Assembly (NCBI RefSeq): GCF_050563525.1 | Contig: NZ_JBNXUN010000009.1 | Span: 179,118-243,117 of the forward strand | DNA: 64,000 nt | From: Falsiroseomonas sp050563525 | GTDB taxonomy: Bacteria; Pseudomonadota; Alphaproteobacteria; Acetobacterales; Acetobacteraceae | Reading direction: 5' to 3' | Shown here: piece after piece, positions 25,335-33,222 of the stretch | How positions within the stretch are numbered: the stretch's first letter is position 1 | How the letters are laid out: every line of letters starts with the position of its first letter | The notes under the pieces: generated by a model | What the model was told of the DNA's origin: nothing | What the model saw: the letters and a program-made list of their open reading frames with translations, nothing else | Database searches by the model: none | Made by a program: the position numbers and the translations under genes

Positions 25335-25847
25335 ATGTCCAATGACGAAGCGCCCCCCGGCGGCCCCATCCCCTTCGCCGCCCGCGCCCTCGCCTTCCTC
25401 GGCGGCCTCGCGCTGCTGACGGCCGCCAGCATCACCAGCATCAGCGTGGTGCTGCGCTTCTTCACCAGCCAGCCGATCCGCGGCGACTTCGAGATGGTCT
25501 CCATCGCCGCCGGCGTCGCCGTCTTCGGCTTCCTGGCCTATGGCACGCTGATGCGCGCCAACATCCTGGTGGACAGTTTCACCGGCTGGCTGCCCGCTTC
25601 GGTGACGTCGCGCATCGACGGCTTCTGGATGCTGGTCTGGGCCGCCGTCACCCTGTTCCTGGCGGAACGCATGAGCCTCGGCGCCATCGAGACCCTGCGC
25701 AACGGCATGCGCACCATCGGCCTGCTTGCCCTGCCCTATTGGTGGGCCGTCGCCATCGGCGCCTTCGCCTTCACGGTCACCGGCCTTGTCGCGTTGCTGT
25801 GGTCCTGGCGTTTGGTCTCCGGGCGAGCGTCGGGCGGCCGCGCCTGA
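25335..25847 (+). CDS. dctQ: TRAP transporter small membrane subunit (DctQ family)
   Basis: A 170-residue integral membrane protein with four predicted helices, the usual size for a DctQ subunit. Helices are readable at AFLGGLALLTAASITSISVVLRFF, MVSIAAGVAVFGFLAY, ASVTSRIDGFWMLVWAAVTLF and YWWAVAIGAFAFTVTGLVALLW. It bridges the receptor and the large DctM subunit. The start at 25335 fits the first helix; a longer frame would begin inside the hairpin repeat region. Its stop overlaps the dctM start by one base (TGATG). Confidence 0.88.
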   Translation: MSNDEAPPGGPIPFAARALAFLGGLALLTAASITSISVVLRFFTSQPIRGDFEMVSIAAGVAVFGFLAYGTLMRANILVDSFTGWLPASVTSRIDGFWMLVWAAVTLFLAERMSLGAIETLRNGMRTIGLLALPYWWAVAIGAFAFTVTGLVALLWSWRLVSGRASGGRA

Positions 25848-27169
25848 TGGCACCGGAATTCGCACTCGCGCTGACCGGCTTCGCCGCGCTGCTGGCCCTC
25901 ATCGCGCTGCGCGCCCCGGTCGGCCTCGCGATGCTGCTGGTGGGTGTCGGCGGCTACGTCCACATCCTGGATTGGGCGGCGCTCGGCAACTACATGAAGA
26001 CGACGCCCTACCACCTGTTCGCGAACTACACGCTGTCCGTCATCCCGCTGTTCATCCTGATGGGCGCGCTGGCGGAACGTGGCGGGCTGGCGCGGGATTT
26101 GTTCGCGGCGGCGAATGCACTGATCGGCCGCAAGCCGGGTGGCCTGGCGATGGGCGTCATCGGCGCCTGCGCCTGCTTCGGCGCGGTCTGCGGCAGTTCC
26201 GTCGCCACCACCGCCACCTTCGCCCGCGCAGCCCTGCCGGAATTGCGGCGCTTCGGCTACGACCCGGGCTTTTCCACCGGCACCATCGCCGTCGGCGGCA
26301 CGCTCGGCATCCTGATCCCGCCCAGCGTCATCCTGGTGATCTATGCGATCAGCACGGAACAGAACATCGCCAAGCTGTTCATGGCGGCGCTGATCCCGGG
26401 GCTGATCGCGATGACGCTGTACATCATCGCCATCATGATCATGGTGAAGCTGAACCCGATGCTCGGCCCGCCGGCCGACGCGCCGAGCCCGGAGGAGCGC
26501 CGGCGCGCCTTCCTCAACGTCATCCCGGTGCTGTCCATCGCCGTCATCGTCGTCGGCGGCATCTATGGCGGCGTCTTCACGCCGACCGAATCAGCCGCCA
26601 TCGGCTGCATCGCGACCCTCGGGACCGGCCTGCTGCGCCGCACCCTCGGCCCGCGCCAGATCCGCGAAAGCCTTTTCGCCACGGCCGAGACCACGGCGAT
26701 GATTTTCGCGATCCTGCTCGGCGCCGAGATCTTCAACGCCTTCCTGGCGCTGTCGCAGGCGCCGGACCTGCTCGGCCTCTGGATCTCGGAGCAGAATTAT
26801 CCCCCCTATGTCGTCCTCGGCATCCTGTTGCTGACCTACATCATCCTCGGCGCCGTCATGGACGAGTTGGCGATGATGCTGCTGACCCTGCCGGTGTTCT
26901 TCCCCGTCGTCACCGCACTGGATTTCGGCCTGACGACGGAGGAGACGGCCATCTGGTTCGGCATCCTGGTGCTGGTTGTCGTCGGCATCGGGCTAACGGC
27001 GCCGCCCATCGGCCTCAACGTCTTCGTCGTCTCCGGCCTGGCGCGCGACGTACCGATGACGCGCATCTACCGCGGCGTGATGCCCTTCCTCGCGATGGAT
27101 GTCCTGCGCCTGGGCCTGCTGGTCGCCTTCCCGGTGCTGAGCCTCTGGCTGGTGAACCTGCTGAGTTGA
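25847..27169 (+). CDS. dctM: TRAP transporter large permease subunit (DctM family)
   Basis: A 440-residue sodium-coupled permease with about twelve transmembrane helices. DctM signatures include the early helix FAALLALIALRAPVGLAMLL, FILMGALAERGGLARDLF, the GACACFGAVCGSSVATTATF block and GTLGILIPPSVILVIYAI, with the mirrored C-terminal half TPPIGLN-like TAPPIGLNVFVVSG. Start at 25847 overlaps the dctQ stop. It completes the dctPQM transporter. A 55-bp gap separates it from the pca genes, so read-through into the pca cluster is possible. Confidence 0.94.
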   Translation: MAPEFALALTGFAALLALIALRAPVGLAMLLVGVGGYVHILDWAALGNYMKTTPYHLFANYTLSVIPLFILMGALAERGGLARDLFAAANALIGRKPGGLAMGVIGACACFGAVCGSSVATTATFARAALPELRRFGYDPGFSTGTIAVGGTLGILIPPSVILVIYAISTEQNIAKLFMAALIPGLIAMTLYIIAIMIMVKLNPMLGPPADAPSPEERRRAFLNVIPVLSIAVIVVGGIYGGVFTPTESAAIGCIATLGTGLLRRTLGPRQIRESLFATAETTAMIFAILLGAEIFNAFLALSQAPDLLGLWISEQNYPPYVVLGILLLTYIILGAVMDELAMMLLTLPVFFPVVTALDFGLTTEETAIWFGILVLVVVGIGLTAPPIGLNVFVVSGLARDVPMTRIYRGVMPFLAMDVLRLGLLVAFPVLSLWLVNLLS

Positions 27170-27224
27170 CGCCGAGGGCCAGGGGCGGCACGACACGCGG
27201 CAAAGCTTGAGGGAAACCTGGATC

Positions 27225-28433
27225 ATGGCCGACGCCTTCATCTGCGACGCTGCCCGCACCCCCATCGGCCGCTACGCCGGCGCCCTGAAGGATGTCCGCC
27301 CGGACGACCTCGGCGCCGTGCCCATCAAGGCGCTGATGGCCCGCCACCCCGACCTCGACTGGTCTGCGGTGGAGGACGTGATATTCGGCTGCGCCAACCA
27401 GGCCGGGGAAGACAACCGCAACGTCGCCCGCATGTCGGCCCTGCTTGCCGGCCTGCCCGAATCGATCCCCGGCAGCACCGTCAATCGCCTGTGTGGTTCC
27501 GGCATGGACGCCGTCGGCATCGCCGCCCGCGCCATCAAGGCGGGCGATGCCGAATTCATGCTGGCCGGCGGCGTGGAAAGCATGACCCGCGCGCCCTTCG
27601 TCATGGGCAAGTCCGCCGAGGCCTTCGGCCGCAGCGCCGAAATCTACGACACCACCATCGGCTGGCGTTTCGTCAACCCGAAGATGAAGTCCGCCCACGG
27701 CATCGATTCGATGCCCGAGACCGCCGAGAACGTCGCGCAGGATTTCCAGGTGTCCCGCTCGGATCAGGACGCCTTCGCCTACCGCTCGCAGCAGCGCGCC
27801 GGCAAGGCGATCGCCTCCGGCCGCTTCGCGCAGGAGATCGTCCCTGTCTCCATCGCCCGCCGCAAGGGCGATCCGATCGTGGTGGACACCGACGAGCATC
27901 CGCGTCCCGATACGACGATGGAGGCGTTGGCCAAGCTCGGCACGCCGTTCCGCAAGGAAGGCGGAAGCGTCACCGCCGGCAACGCATCCGGCGTCAACGA
28001 CGGCGCCTGCGCCATCCTGGTCGCCAGTGAATCCGCCGCCGGCCGGCACGGGCTGACGCCGCGCGCCCGCGTCGTTTCCGTCGCCACCGCCGGCGTCGCG
28101 CCGCGCATCATGGGCTTCGGCCCGGCCCCGGCCGTGAAGCGTGTGCTCGCCAAGGCGGGCCTTACCCTCGCCGACATCGACGTCATCGAGTTGAACGAGG
28201 CCTTCGCCGCGCAGGCGCTCGCCGTTACGCGCGACCTCGGGCTGCCGGACGATGCGGAGCATGTGAACCCCAACGGCGGCGCCATCGCCCTCGGCCATCC
28301 GCTCGGCATGTCCGGCGCCCGGCTGGTGCAGACCGCGGTGCAGGAATTGCACAACCGAAAGGCGCGCTACGCCCTGGTCACCATGTGCATCGGCGTCGGC
28401 CAGGGCATCGCGATGGTTCTCGAACGCGCCTGA
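27225..28433 (+). CDS. pcaF: Thiolase, probably 3-oxoadipyl-CoA thiolase
   Basis: A 402-residue thiolase that would cleave 3-oxoadipyl-CoA into succinyl-CoA and acetyl-CoA, the last step of the beta-ketoadipate pathway. Catalytic residues visible: acyl-accepting Cys90 in VNRLCGSG, the GHPLGMSGAR His block and the C-terminal Cys in MCIGVGQG. IELNEAFAAQ is also conserved. The start at 27225 was preferred to an in-frame ATG 18 bases upstream because the strand ADAFICDAARTPIG begins there. The pca context gives the specificity; on sequence alone it could be a general acetyl-CoA acyltransferase. The CoA transferase (pcaIJ) is not present. Confidence 0.88.
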   Translation: MADAFICDAARTPIGRYAGALKDVRPDDLGAVPIKALMARHPDLDWSAVEDVIFGCANQAGEDNRNVARMSALLAGLPESIPGSTVNRLCGSGMDAVGIAARAIKAGDAEFMLAGGVESMTRAPFVMGKSAEAFGRSAEIYDTTIGWRFVNPKMKSAHGIDSMPETAENVAQDFQVSRSDQDAFAYRSQQRAGKAIASGRFAQEIVPVSIARRKGDPIVVDTDEHPRPDTTMEALAKLGTPFRKEGGSVTAGNASGVNDGACAILVASESAAGRHGLTPRARVVSVATAGVAPRIMGFGPAPAVKRVLAKAGLTLADIDVIELNEAFAAQALAVTRDLGLPDDAEHVNPNGGAIALGHPLGMSGARLVQTAVQELHNRKARYALVTMCIGVGQGIAMVLERA

Positions 28434-28501
28434 CCAGGCGACCTCCTTCCCGCCTCGGATTTGCGGGTGGTAGAAACGACAGAGCCGCGTGGGGAGCCGG
28501 G

Positions 28502-29644
28502 ATGTTTCTGAAGCTGGGTGACATCGTCGTGCACGCCACCGTGGAGGGGCCGGAGGAGGCGCCTGCCCTGCTGATGCTGCACTCCATCGGCACCTCGATG
28601 CATGTGTTTGAGCCGCAGGTCGAAACCCTGTGCCGCACCCATCGCGTCATTCGCATGGACATGCGCGGCCACGGACTGTCGGGCGTGACCGATGGCGACT
28701 ATTCGATGGAATTGCACGCGGCGGATGCTCTCGCGCTGCTCGACGCGCTCGGCATCCGCAAGGCCCATGTCCTCGGCATGTCGATCGGTGGCCGCATCGC
28801 CATGCAGATCGCCGCCCAGGCACCGGACCGCGTGCTGTCGCTGATCCTGATGGATACGGCGCTGGAGTTCCTGCCGCCCAAGGCCTGGCAGGACCGCATC
28901 GAGGCGGTGCTGGAGATCGGCACCCAGGCGCTGGTGGAGGTGGTGATGCCGCGCTGGGTGGTGGACCCGGCCCTGCCTTCCTCCGAGGGCCTGCGCCAGA
29001 TGCTGCTGCGCACGGATCGCCGCGGCTATGCCGGCTCCGCCGCCGCGCTGCGTGACGCCCGTGCGGCGCAGGTCGCCGGACATATCACCTGCCCCACCAC
29101 CGTCCTCGTCGGCACCGTCGACATCGCGACGCCGCCGGAGGTCGCCCGCGATGTCCAGGCGGCCATTCCCGGCAGCCGCTACGCGGAGATCGAGGGCGCC
29201 GGGCACCTGCCCACCCTGGAATTCCCCGAGGCCAGCACCGCCGCCATCCTGGCCCACTTCGCCGCCCTGGCGCCACCGGCGGGCCGCGAGGCCGGCCTGG
29301 CGGTCCGCAAGGCCGTTCTGGGGGAGGCGCATGTCGCCCGCGCCTCCGGCAACGTCACGCCGCTGGATGCGCCCTTCCAGGACTGGATCACCGCCAATGT
29401 CTGGGGCGGCATCTGGACCCGGCCAGGCCTGACGCGCCACACCCGCAGCCTGCTGACCATCGCAATGATGGCGGCGCTGGCGCGGCACGAGGAGTTGGAA
29501 CTGCACATCCGCGCGACCCGCAACACCGGCGTGACGCCGGAGCAGATTGGCGAGGTATTGCTCCAGGTCGGCGCCTATGCCGGCGTGCCCACCGCGAATG
29601 CCGCGCTGAAGATTGCCAAGGCCGTGTTGAAGGAAACGCCATGA
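28502..29644 (+). CDS. pcaL: Fusion of 3-oxoadipate enol-lactonase and 4-carboxymuconolactone decarboxylase
   Basis: A 380-residue two-domain enzyme covering two consecutive pathway steps. Residues 1 to about 255 are an alpha/beta hydrolase (PcaD) with nucleophile Ser94 in GMSIGG, MLHSIGTS as oxyanion region and a late GAGHLPTLE with the catalytic His. Residues about 260-380 are a carboxymuconolactone decarboxylase (PcaC) with VWGGIWTRPGL, RSLLTIAMMAAL, ELELHIRA and LLQVGAYAGVP. Such fusions are known as PcaL in Rhodococcus and also occur in proteobacteria. Its stop overlaps the pcaH start by 4 bp. Lactone from the C-terminal activity would be the substrate of the N-terminal domain. Confidence 0.93.
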   Translation: MFLKLGDIVVHATVEGPEEAPALLMLHSIGTSMHVFEPQVETLCRTHRVIRMDMRGHGLSGVTDGDYSMELHAADALALLDALGIRKAHVLGMSIGGRIAMQIAAQAPDRVLSLILMDTALEFLPPKAWQDRIEAVLEIGTQALVEVVMPRWVVDPALPSSEGLRQMLLRTDRRGYAGSAAALRDARAAQVAGHITCPTTVLVGTVDIATPPEVARDVQAAIPGSRYAEIEGAGHLPTLEFPEASTAAILAHFAALAPPAGREAGLAVRKAVLGEAHVARASGNVTPLDAPFQDWITANVWGGIWTRPGLTRHTRSLLTIAMMAALARHEELELHIRATRNTGVTPEQIGEVLLQVGAYAGVPTANAALKIAKAVLKETP

Positions 29645-30345
29645 GCGACCCGGCACCCTACCGCCACCCCATCCCCGGCACGCAGCCGCCCTACGACGCG
29701 CCGGCCTATGGCAGCACCCACAAGCGCCACCCGAAGCAGCCCCTGGTGCACATCCCGACCACGCTGACGGAAGCGAGCGCCCCGCATTTCGACCCGGCGG
29801 TCTTCACGCCGCAGGCCGACATGTCCCAGGTCGGCGGTCGCAGCGCGATGGGGGAACGCATCATCGTCGCCGGCCGCGTCATGGACGAGAATGGCCGCCC
29901 ACTGCGCGGCGCGATGGTGGAGGTCTGGCAGGCCAATTCCAGCGGCCGCTACCACCACGCCCGCGACCAGCACGATGCGCCGCTCGACCCCAACTTCGAA
30001 GGTCGCGCCCGGATCTTCACGGACGAAAACGGCAACTACAGCTTCGTCAGCATCAAGCCCGGCGCTTATCCCTGGCGCAACCACGCCAATGCCTGGCGCC
30101 CGATCCACATCCATTTCGGCCTGCACGGGGCCGGCTTCGCCCAGCGCATGATCACCCAGATGTACTTCCCCGGCGACCCGCTGCTGCCGCTCGACCCGGT
30201 GTTCAACAGCACGGCGGACGAGGCAGCCCGCCACCGGCTGGTTTCCGTCTTCGACCTTGATGTGACGAAGCCCGAATGGGCGCTGGGCTACCGCTTCGAC
30301 ATCACCCTCCGCGGCCAGGCCGCCACTCCCTTCGAGAACGCCTGA
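29641..30345 (+). CDS. pcaH: Protocatechuate 3,4-dioxygenase beta subunit
   Basis: A 234-residue iron-binding subunit of the intradiol dioxygenase that opens protocatechuate to beta-carboxymuconate. All four Fe(III) ligands align with those of the Pseudomonas enzyme: Tyr104 (SGRY), Tyr143 (GAYPWRN), His156 and His158 (RPIHIHF). Other family marks are GERIIVAGRV, VEVWQANS and APLDPNF. The ATG overlaps the upstream fusion gene (ATGA), and the alpha-subunit gene begins 1 bp after its stop, as expected for an alpha-beta heteromer. Confidence 0.96.
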   Translation: MSDPAPYRHPIPGTQPPYDAPAYGSTHKRHPKQPLVHIPTTLTEASAPHFDPAVFTPQADMSQVGGRSAMGERIIVAGRVMDENGRPLRGAMVEVWQANSSGRYHHARDQHDAPLDPNFEGRARIFTDENGNYSFVSIKPGAYPWRNHANAWRPIHIHFGLHGAGFAQRMITQMYFPGDPLLPLDPVFNSTADEAARHRLVSVFDLDVTKPEWALGYRFDITLRGQAATPFENA

Positions 30346-30346
30346 G

Positions 30347-30886
30347 ATGACCGCCGCCACCGCCAGCCAGACCGCCGGCCCCTACTGGCACATGATTGAC
30401 TTTCCCGAATGGGCGGACCTGCTGCGCCCGGACGGTCCAAATGCCGGCGTGCAGGGCGAGCGGATCACCCTCACCGGCCGCATCACCGATGGCGACGGCG
30501 CCGCCTGCGCCGATGCGCTGGTGGAAATCTGGCAGGCCGGGCCGGATGGGCGCTACAGCCCCGGCTTCCACGGCTTCGGCCGCTGCGCCAGCGACGCGGA
30601 CGGGCAGTTCCGCTTCACCACCCTGAAGCCCGGCCCCGTCCCCGGCCCCGGCAACGCCACCCAGGCGCCGCACATCGCCCTGACCATCTTCGCCCGCGGC
30701 CTGATGAAGCACGTCACCACGCGCGTGTACTTCGCCGATGAGCCCCGCAACGCCGAGGACCCGATCCTGGCCCTGGTTCCCGCCCCGCGACGCGGCACCC
30801 TGCTCGCCCGCCCCGAAGCCCCCGGCACCTGGCGCCTCGACATCCGCCTGCAAGGCGCGGACGAGACCGTCTTCCTCGACATCTGA
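30347..30886 (+). CDS. pcaG: Protocatechuate 3,4-dioxygenase alpha subunit
   Basis: A 179-residue subunit sharing the intradiol-dioxygenase fold but lacking the iron ligands, as normal for PcaG. It starts TASQTAGPYWHM, has ITLTGRITDGDG and LVEIWQAGPDGRY, and the late RGLMKHVTTRVYFADEP. It forms the active site jointly with the beta subunit. The gene directly follows pcaH. Downstream is a 101-bp gap holding a hairpin repeat before pcaB. Confidence 0.95.
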   Translation: MTAATASQTAGPYWHMIDFPEWADLLRPDGPNAGVQGERITLTGRITDGDGAACADALVEIWQAGPDGRYSPGFHGFGRCASDADGQFRFTTLKPGPVPGPGNATQAPHIALTIFARGLMKHVTTRVYFADEPRNAEDPILALVPAPRRGTLLARPEAPGTWRLDIRLQGADETVFLDI

Positions 30887-30899
30887 CTTCCCTTCAAAC

Positions 30900-30919
30900 C
30901 TCTCCCCCTTGGGGGAGAG
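30900..30919. repeat. Hairpin repeat between pcaG and pcaB, same core as at 25239
   Basis: Stem CTCTCCCCC/GGGGGAGAG (30900-30908 and 30911-30919) with a 2-base loop, followed by a second near-palindrome at 30924-30936. It shares its core with the repeat between dctP and dctQ. It could act as an attenuator or mRNA stabiliser inside the pca operon. Confidence 0.7.
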
Positions 30920-30987
30920 CGCCGGCGCAGTGCGCCGTCGTGGTGAAGGTGCTCCACCCAGCCTTCCCAACCTCCGAGGCTCCCGCG

Positions 30988-32331
30988 ATGACCGTCTCCC
31001 CGGCCGACGGCCCCGTCTTCGGCGCCGTCTTCGGCACCGATGCCATGCGCGCCATCATCGGCGAACGCGCCTTCCTCCAATCCATGCTCGACGTGGAGGC
31101 CGCCCTCGCCCGCGCCCAATCCCGCCTCGGACTGATCCCCGCCGAGGCCGCCGCCGCCATCACCGCCGCCGCGCGGTACGAAATCCTGGACATCCCGGCC
31201 CTCGCCCTCGCCACCCGCAACACCGGCTTTCCGGTGGTCGGCCTGGTCAAGCAATTGTCCGCCGCCGCCGGCGCCGAGGCCGGCCGCTGGACCCATTGGG
31301 GCACCACCACCCAGGACGTCACGGACAGCGCCTTCGTCCTGCAGATGCGCCAGGCCTTCACCCTGATCGCCGCCGACCTCGACCGGCTGATCGAGGCCCT
31401 CGCCCGCCTCGCCCACACCCACCGCCACACCGTGATGCCGGGGCGCACCCATGCGCAGCAGGCGCTGCCTATCACCTTCGGCCACAAGGCCGCCACCTGG
31501 CTCGACCCCCTGATCACCATGCGGGACCGCCTGGCGCAGGCGCTGCCGCGAATCCTGCGGCTGCAATTCGGTGGCGCGGTCGGCACGCTGGCCTCCCTCG
31601 GCGAGCACGGCCCCGCCGTGCAGCGCGAGTTTGCGCGCGAACTCGATCTGGCCCTGCCCGCCATCCCCTGGCACGTCGCCCGCGACGGCATGGCGGAAGC
31701 GGCCTGCTGGCTCGCGATGCTGTGCGGCACACTTGCCAAACCCGCCACCGACATCCTTCTGCTGATGCAATCCGAGGTCGCGGAAGCCGCCGAACCGAGC
31801 GCACCCGGCCGCGGCGGCAGTTCCACCATGCCGCAGAAGCGCAACCCGATCGCCTGCGAATACGTCATCGCCCAGGCCCGCGCCGCGCAGACCCTGCTGC
31901 CCCAGGTGCTCGGCGCCATGGCCCATGAGCATGAACGCGGAGCCGGCGGCCAGCAGGTCGAACAACTCGCCCTGCCGCAGATCTTCCTCTACGCGCACGG
32001 CGCCCTGTCCCAGGCGGTGTTCCTGGCGGAGGGCGTCACCGTCGACGTCGCCCGCATGCGCCGCAACCTGGAGGAATCGGGCGGGCTGATGATGGCGGAG
32101 GCGGTGATGATGGGCCTCGCCCCGCTGCTCGGCCGCAACCGGGCGCATGACGCCGTGCACCATGCCTGCGACGTAGCGATGGCCGAGCGCATCCCGCTCG
32201 CCGAGGCGCTGGCCCGCGACCCCGGCGTCACCGCGCATCTGGATCCCGCCGGCCTTGCGAAACTGACAGACCCCGCCGGCTACCTCGGCGCCACCCAGGT
32301 CTTCATCGATGCGGTGCTGGCCCGGCGCTAA
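30988..32331 (+). CDS. pcaB: 3-carboxy-cis,cis-muconate cycloisomerase
   Basis: A 447-residue lyase of the aspartase/fumarase superfamily that cyclises beta-carboxymuconate to gamma-carboxymuconolactone. The superfamily signature GRGGSSTMPQKRNP is intact with its catalytic Ser loop, and GTTTQDVTDSAFVLQMR and PGRTHAQQALP are present. The start at 30988 has GAGG about 8 bases upstream; an ATG 48 bases earlier is in frame but lies in the repeat region. Its stop overlaps the convergent SemiSWEET stop. Together with pcaHG and the fusion gene it takes protocatechuate to 3-oxoadipate. Confidence 0.93.
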   Translation: MTVSPADGPVFGAVFGTDAMRAIIGERAFLQSMLDVEAALARAQSRLGLIPAEAAAAITAAARYEILDIPALALATRNTGFPVVGLVKQLSAAAGAEAGRWTHWGTTTQDVTDSAFVLQMRQAFTLIAADLDRLIEALARLAHTHRHTVMPGRTHAQQALPITFGHKAATWLDPLITMRDRLAQALPRILRLQFGGAVGTLASLGEHGPAVQREFARELDLALPAIPWHVARDGMAEAACWLAMLCGTLAKPATDILLLMQSEVAEAAEPSAPGRGGSSTMPQKRNPIACEYVIAQARAAQTLLPQVLGAMAHEHERGAGGQQVEQLALPQIFLYAHGALSQAVFLAEGVTVDVARMRRNLEESGGLMMAEAVMMGLAPLLGRNRAHDAVHHACDVAMAERIPLAEALARDPGVTAHLDPAGLAKLTDPAGYLGATQVFIDAVLARR

Positions 32332-32603
32332 CCGCGGACCAGCTTCACCCACAGGATGGAGGCCGTCAGCGGCACCGTCACCAGATTCGCCGCGACCAGG
32401 CCCGCGGACCCCACCAGGGCGCCATAGGCCAGCCACAGCGAATTGCCGACGACCAGCAGCACCAGCAGCGCCAGGCTGAAATCCCGCGCGGACCGCGTCC
32501 GCCAGGTCTTCCACGCCTGCGGCACGAAGGCTGCCGTCGTCATCGCCCCAGCCAGCAGCCCCATCGCCTCGACGTCCACGACTCGGCTCTTTCCCGCCAG
32601 CAT
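32328..32603 (-). CDS. SemiSWEET/PQ-loop small sugar transporter-like protein
   Basis: A 91-residue membrane protein with three predicted helices, matching bacterial SemiSWEETs, which work as homodimers for sugar transport. The first helix GLLAGAMTTAAFVPQAWKTWRTR holds the FVPQ variant of the PQ-loop, then DFSLALLVLLVVGNSLWLAYG and the last helix. Start is uncertain: 32603 has AGGGGG just upstream, while ATG at 32564 would leave 78 residues. Its stop codon shares bases with the convergent pcaB stop. The substrate is unknown. Confidence 0.75.
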   Translation of the reverse strand: MLAGKSRVVDVEAMGLLAGAMTTAAFVPQAWKTWRTRSARDFSLALLVLLVVGNSLWLAYGALVGSAGLVAANLVTVPLTASILWVKLVRG

Positions 32604-32625
32604 CCAGCCCCCTATGCATCGCGGC

Positions 32626-33222
32626 ATGGCGGAAATCCACCTGAGCTTCGAAACCCTGTCCGGCCCCGCGCTGCACCCGCTGCTGCCCGCGCTTGCCGGC
32701 CTGCGCATCGCCGTTTTCCGCGAGTGGCCCTATCTGTACGAAGGCGACGCGGACTACGAGCAGGGCTACCTTCGCGCCTACGCCGAAAGCCCCGGTGCCG
32801 CCATCGTGGTGTGCCGGGATGGCGATAGGGTGGTGGGCGCCGCGACCTGCCAGCCGATGCCGCAAAGCCACCCCCCAGTTCCCGCCACCTTCCGCGCCGC
32901 CGGCCTGGAACCGGCCCGCTTCTGCTATTTCGGCGAGTCCGTCCTGCTGCCGGAGTATCGCGGCCGCGGCGCCGGCGTGCGCTTCTTTGCAGACCGCGAG
33001 GCGCATGCGCGTTCGCTCGGCCTGCCCGAGGCCGCGTTCTGCGCCGTGATCCGTGACCCCGCCGACCCGCGCCGCCCACCCGGCTACACCCCTCTCGACG
33101 CCTTCTGGCGGAAGCGCGGCTACGCGCCCGACCCCGACCTGACCGTGAGCTTTGCCTGGAAGGAACCCGGCGAGGCCGCTGAAATCGCCCATGAACTGGC
33201 GTTCTGGACCAAGACGCTTTGA
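32626..33222 (+). CDS. GNAT-family N-acetyltransferase
   Basis: A 198-residue acetyl-CoA-dependent transferase. The N-terminus HPLLPALAGLRIAVFREWPYLYEGD resembles a large group of uncharacterised GNATs, and the acetyl-CoA-binding loop is VLLPEYRGRGAGVRFF, close to the canonical R/QxxGxG/A. The end AFWRKRGYAPDPDLTVSFAWKE is the usual last strands. The start could also be the ATG at 32614. Its stop overlaps the TTG start of the nitrilase-family gene by 4 bp. The pairing with an amidase suggests work on the same amino compound, which is inference. Confidence 0.85.
   Translation: MAEIHLSFETLSGPALHPLLPALAGLRIAVFREWPYLYEGDADYEQGYLRAYAESPGAAIVVCRDGDRVVGAATCQPMPQSHPPVPATFRAAGLEPARFCYFGESVLLPEYRGRGAGVRFFADREAHARSLGLPEAAFCAVIRDPADPRRPPGYTPLDAFWRKRGYAPDPDLTVSFAWKEPGEAAEIAHELAFWTKTL

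Noticed and set aside
29641..30345. Apparent loss of an iron-ligand Tyr in PcaH
   Set aside because: The Tyr that differs (DQH versus DRY) is not a ligand. The ligand Tyr is in SGRY (Tyr104) and is conserved.
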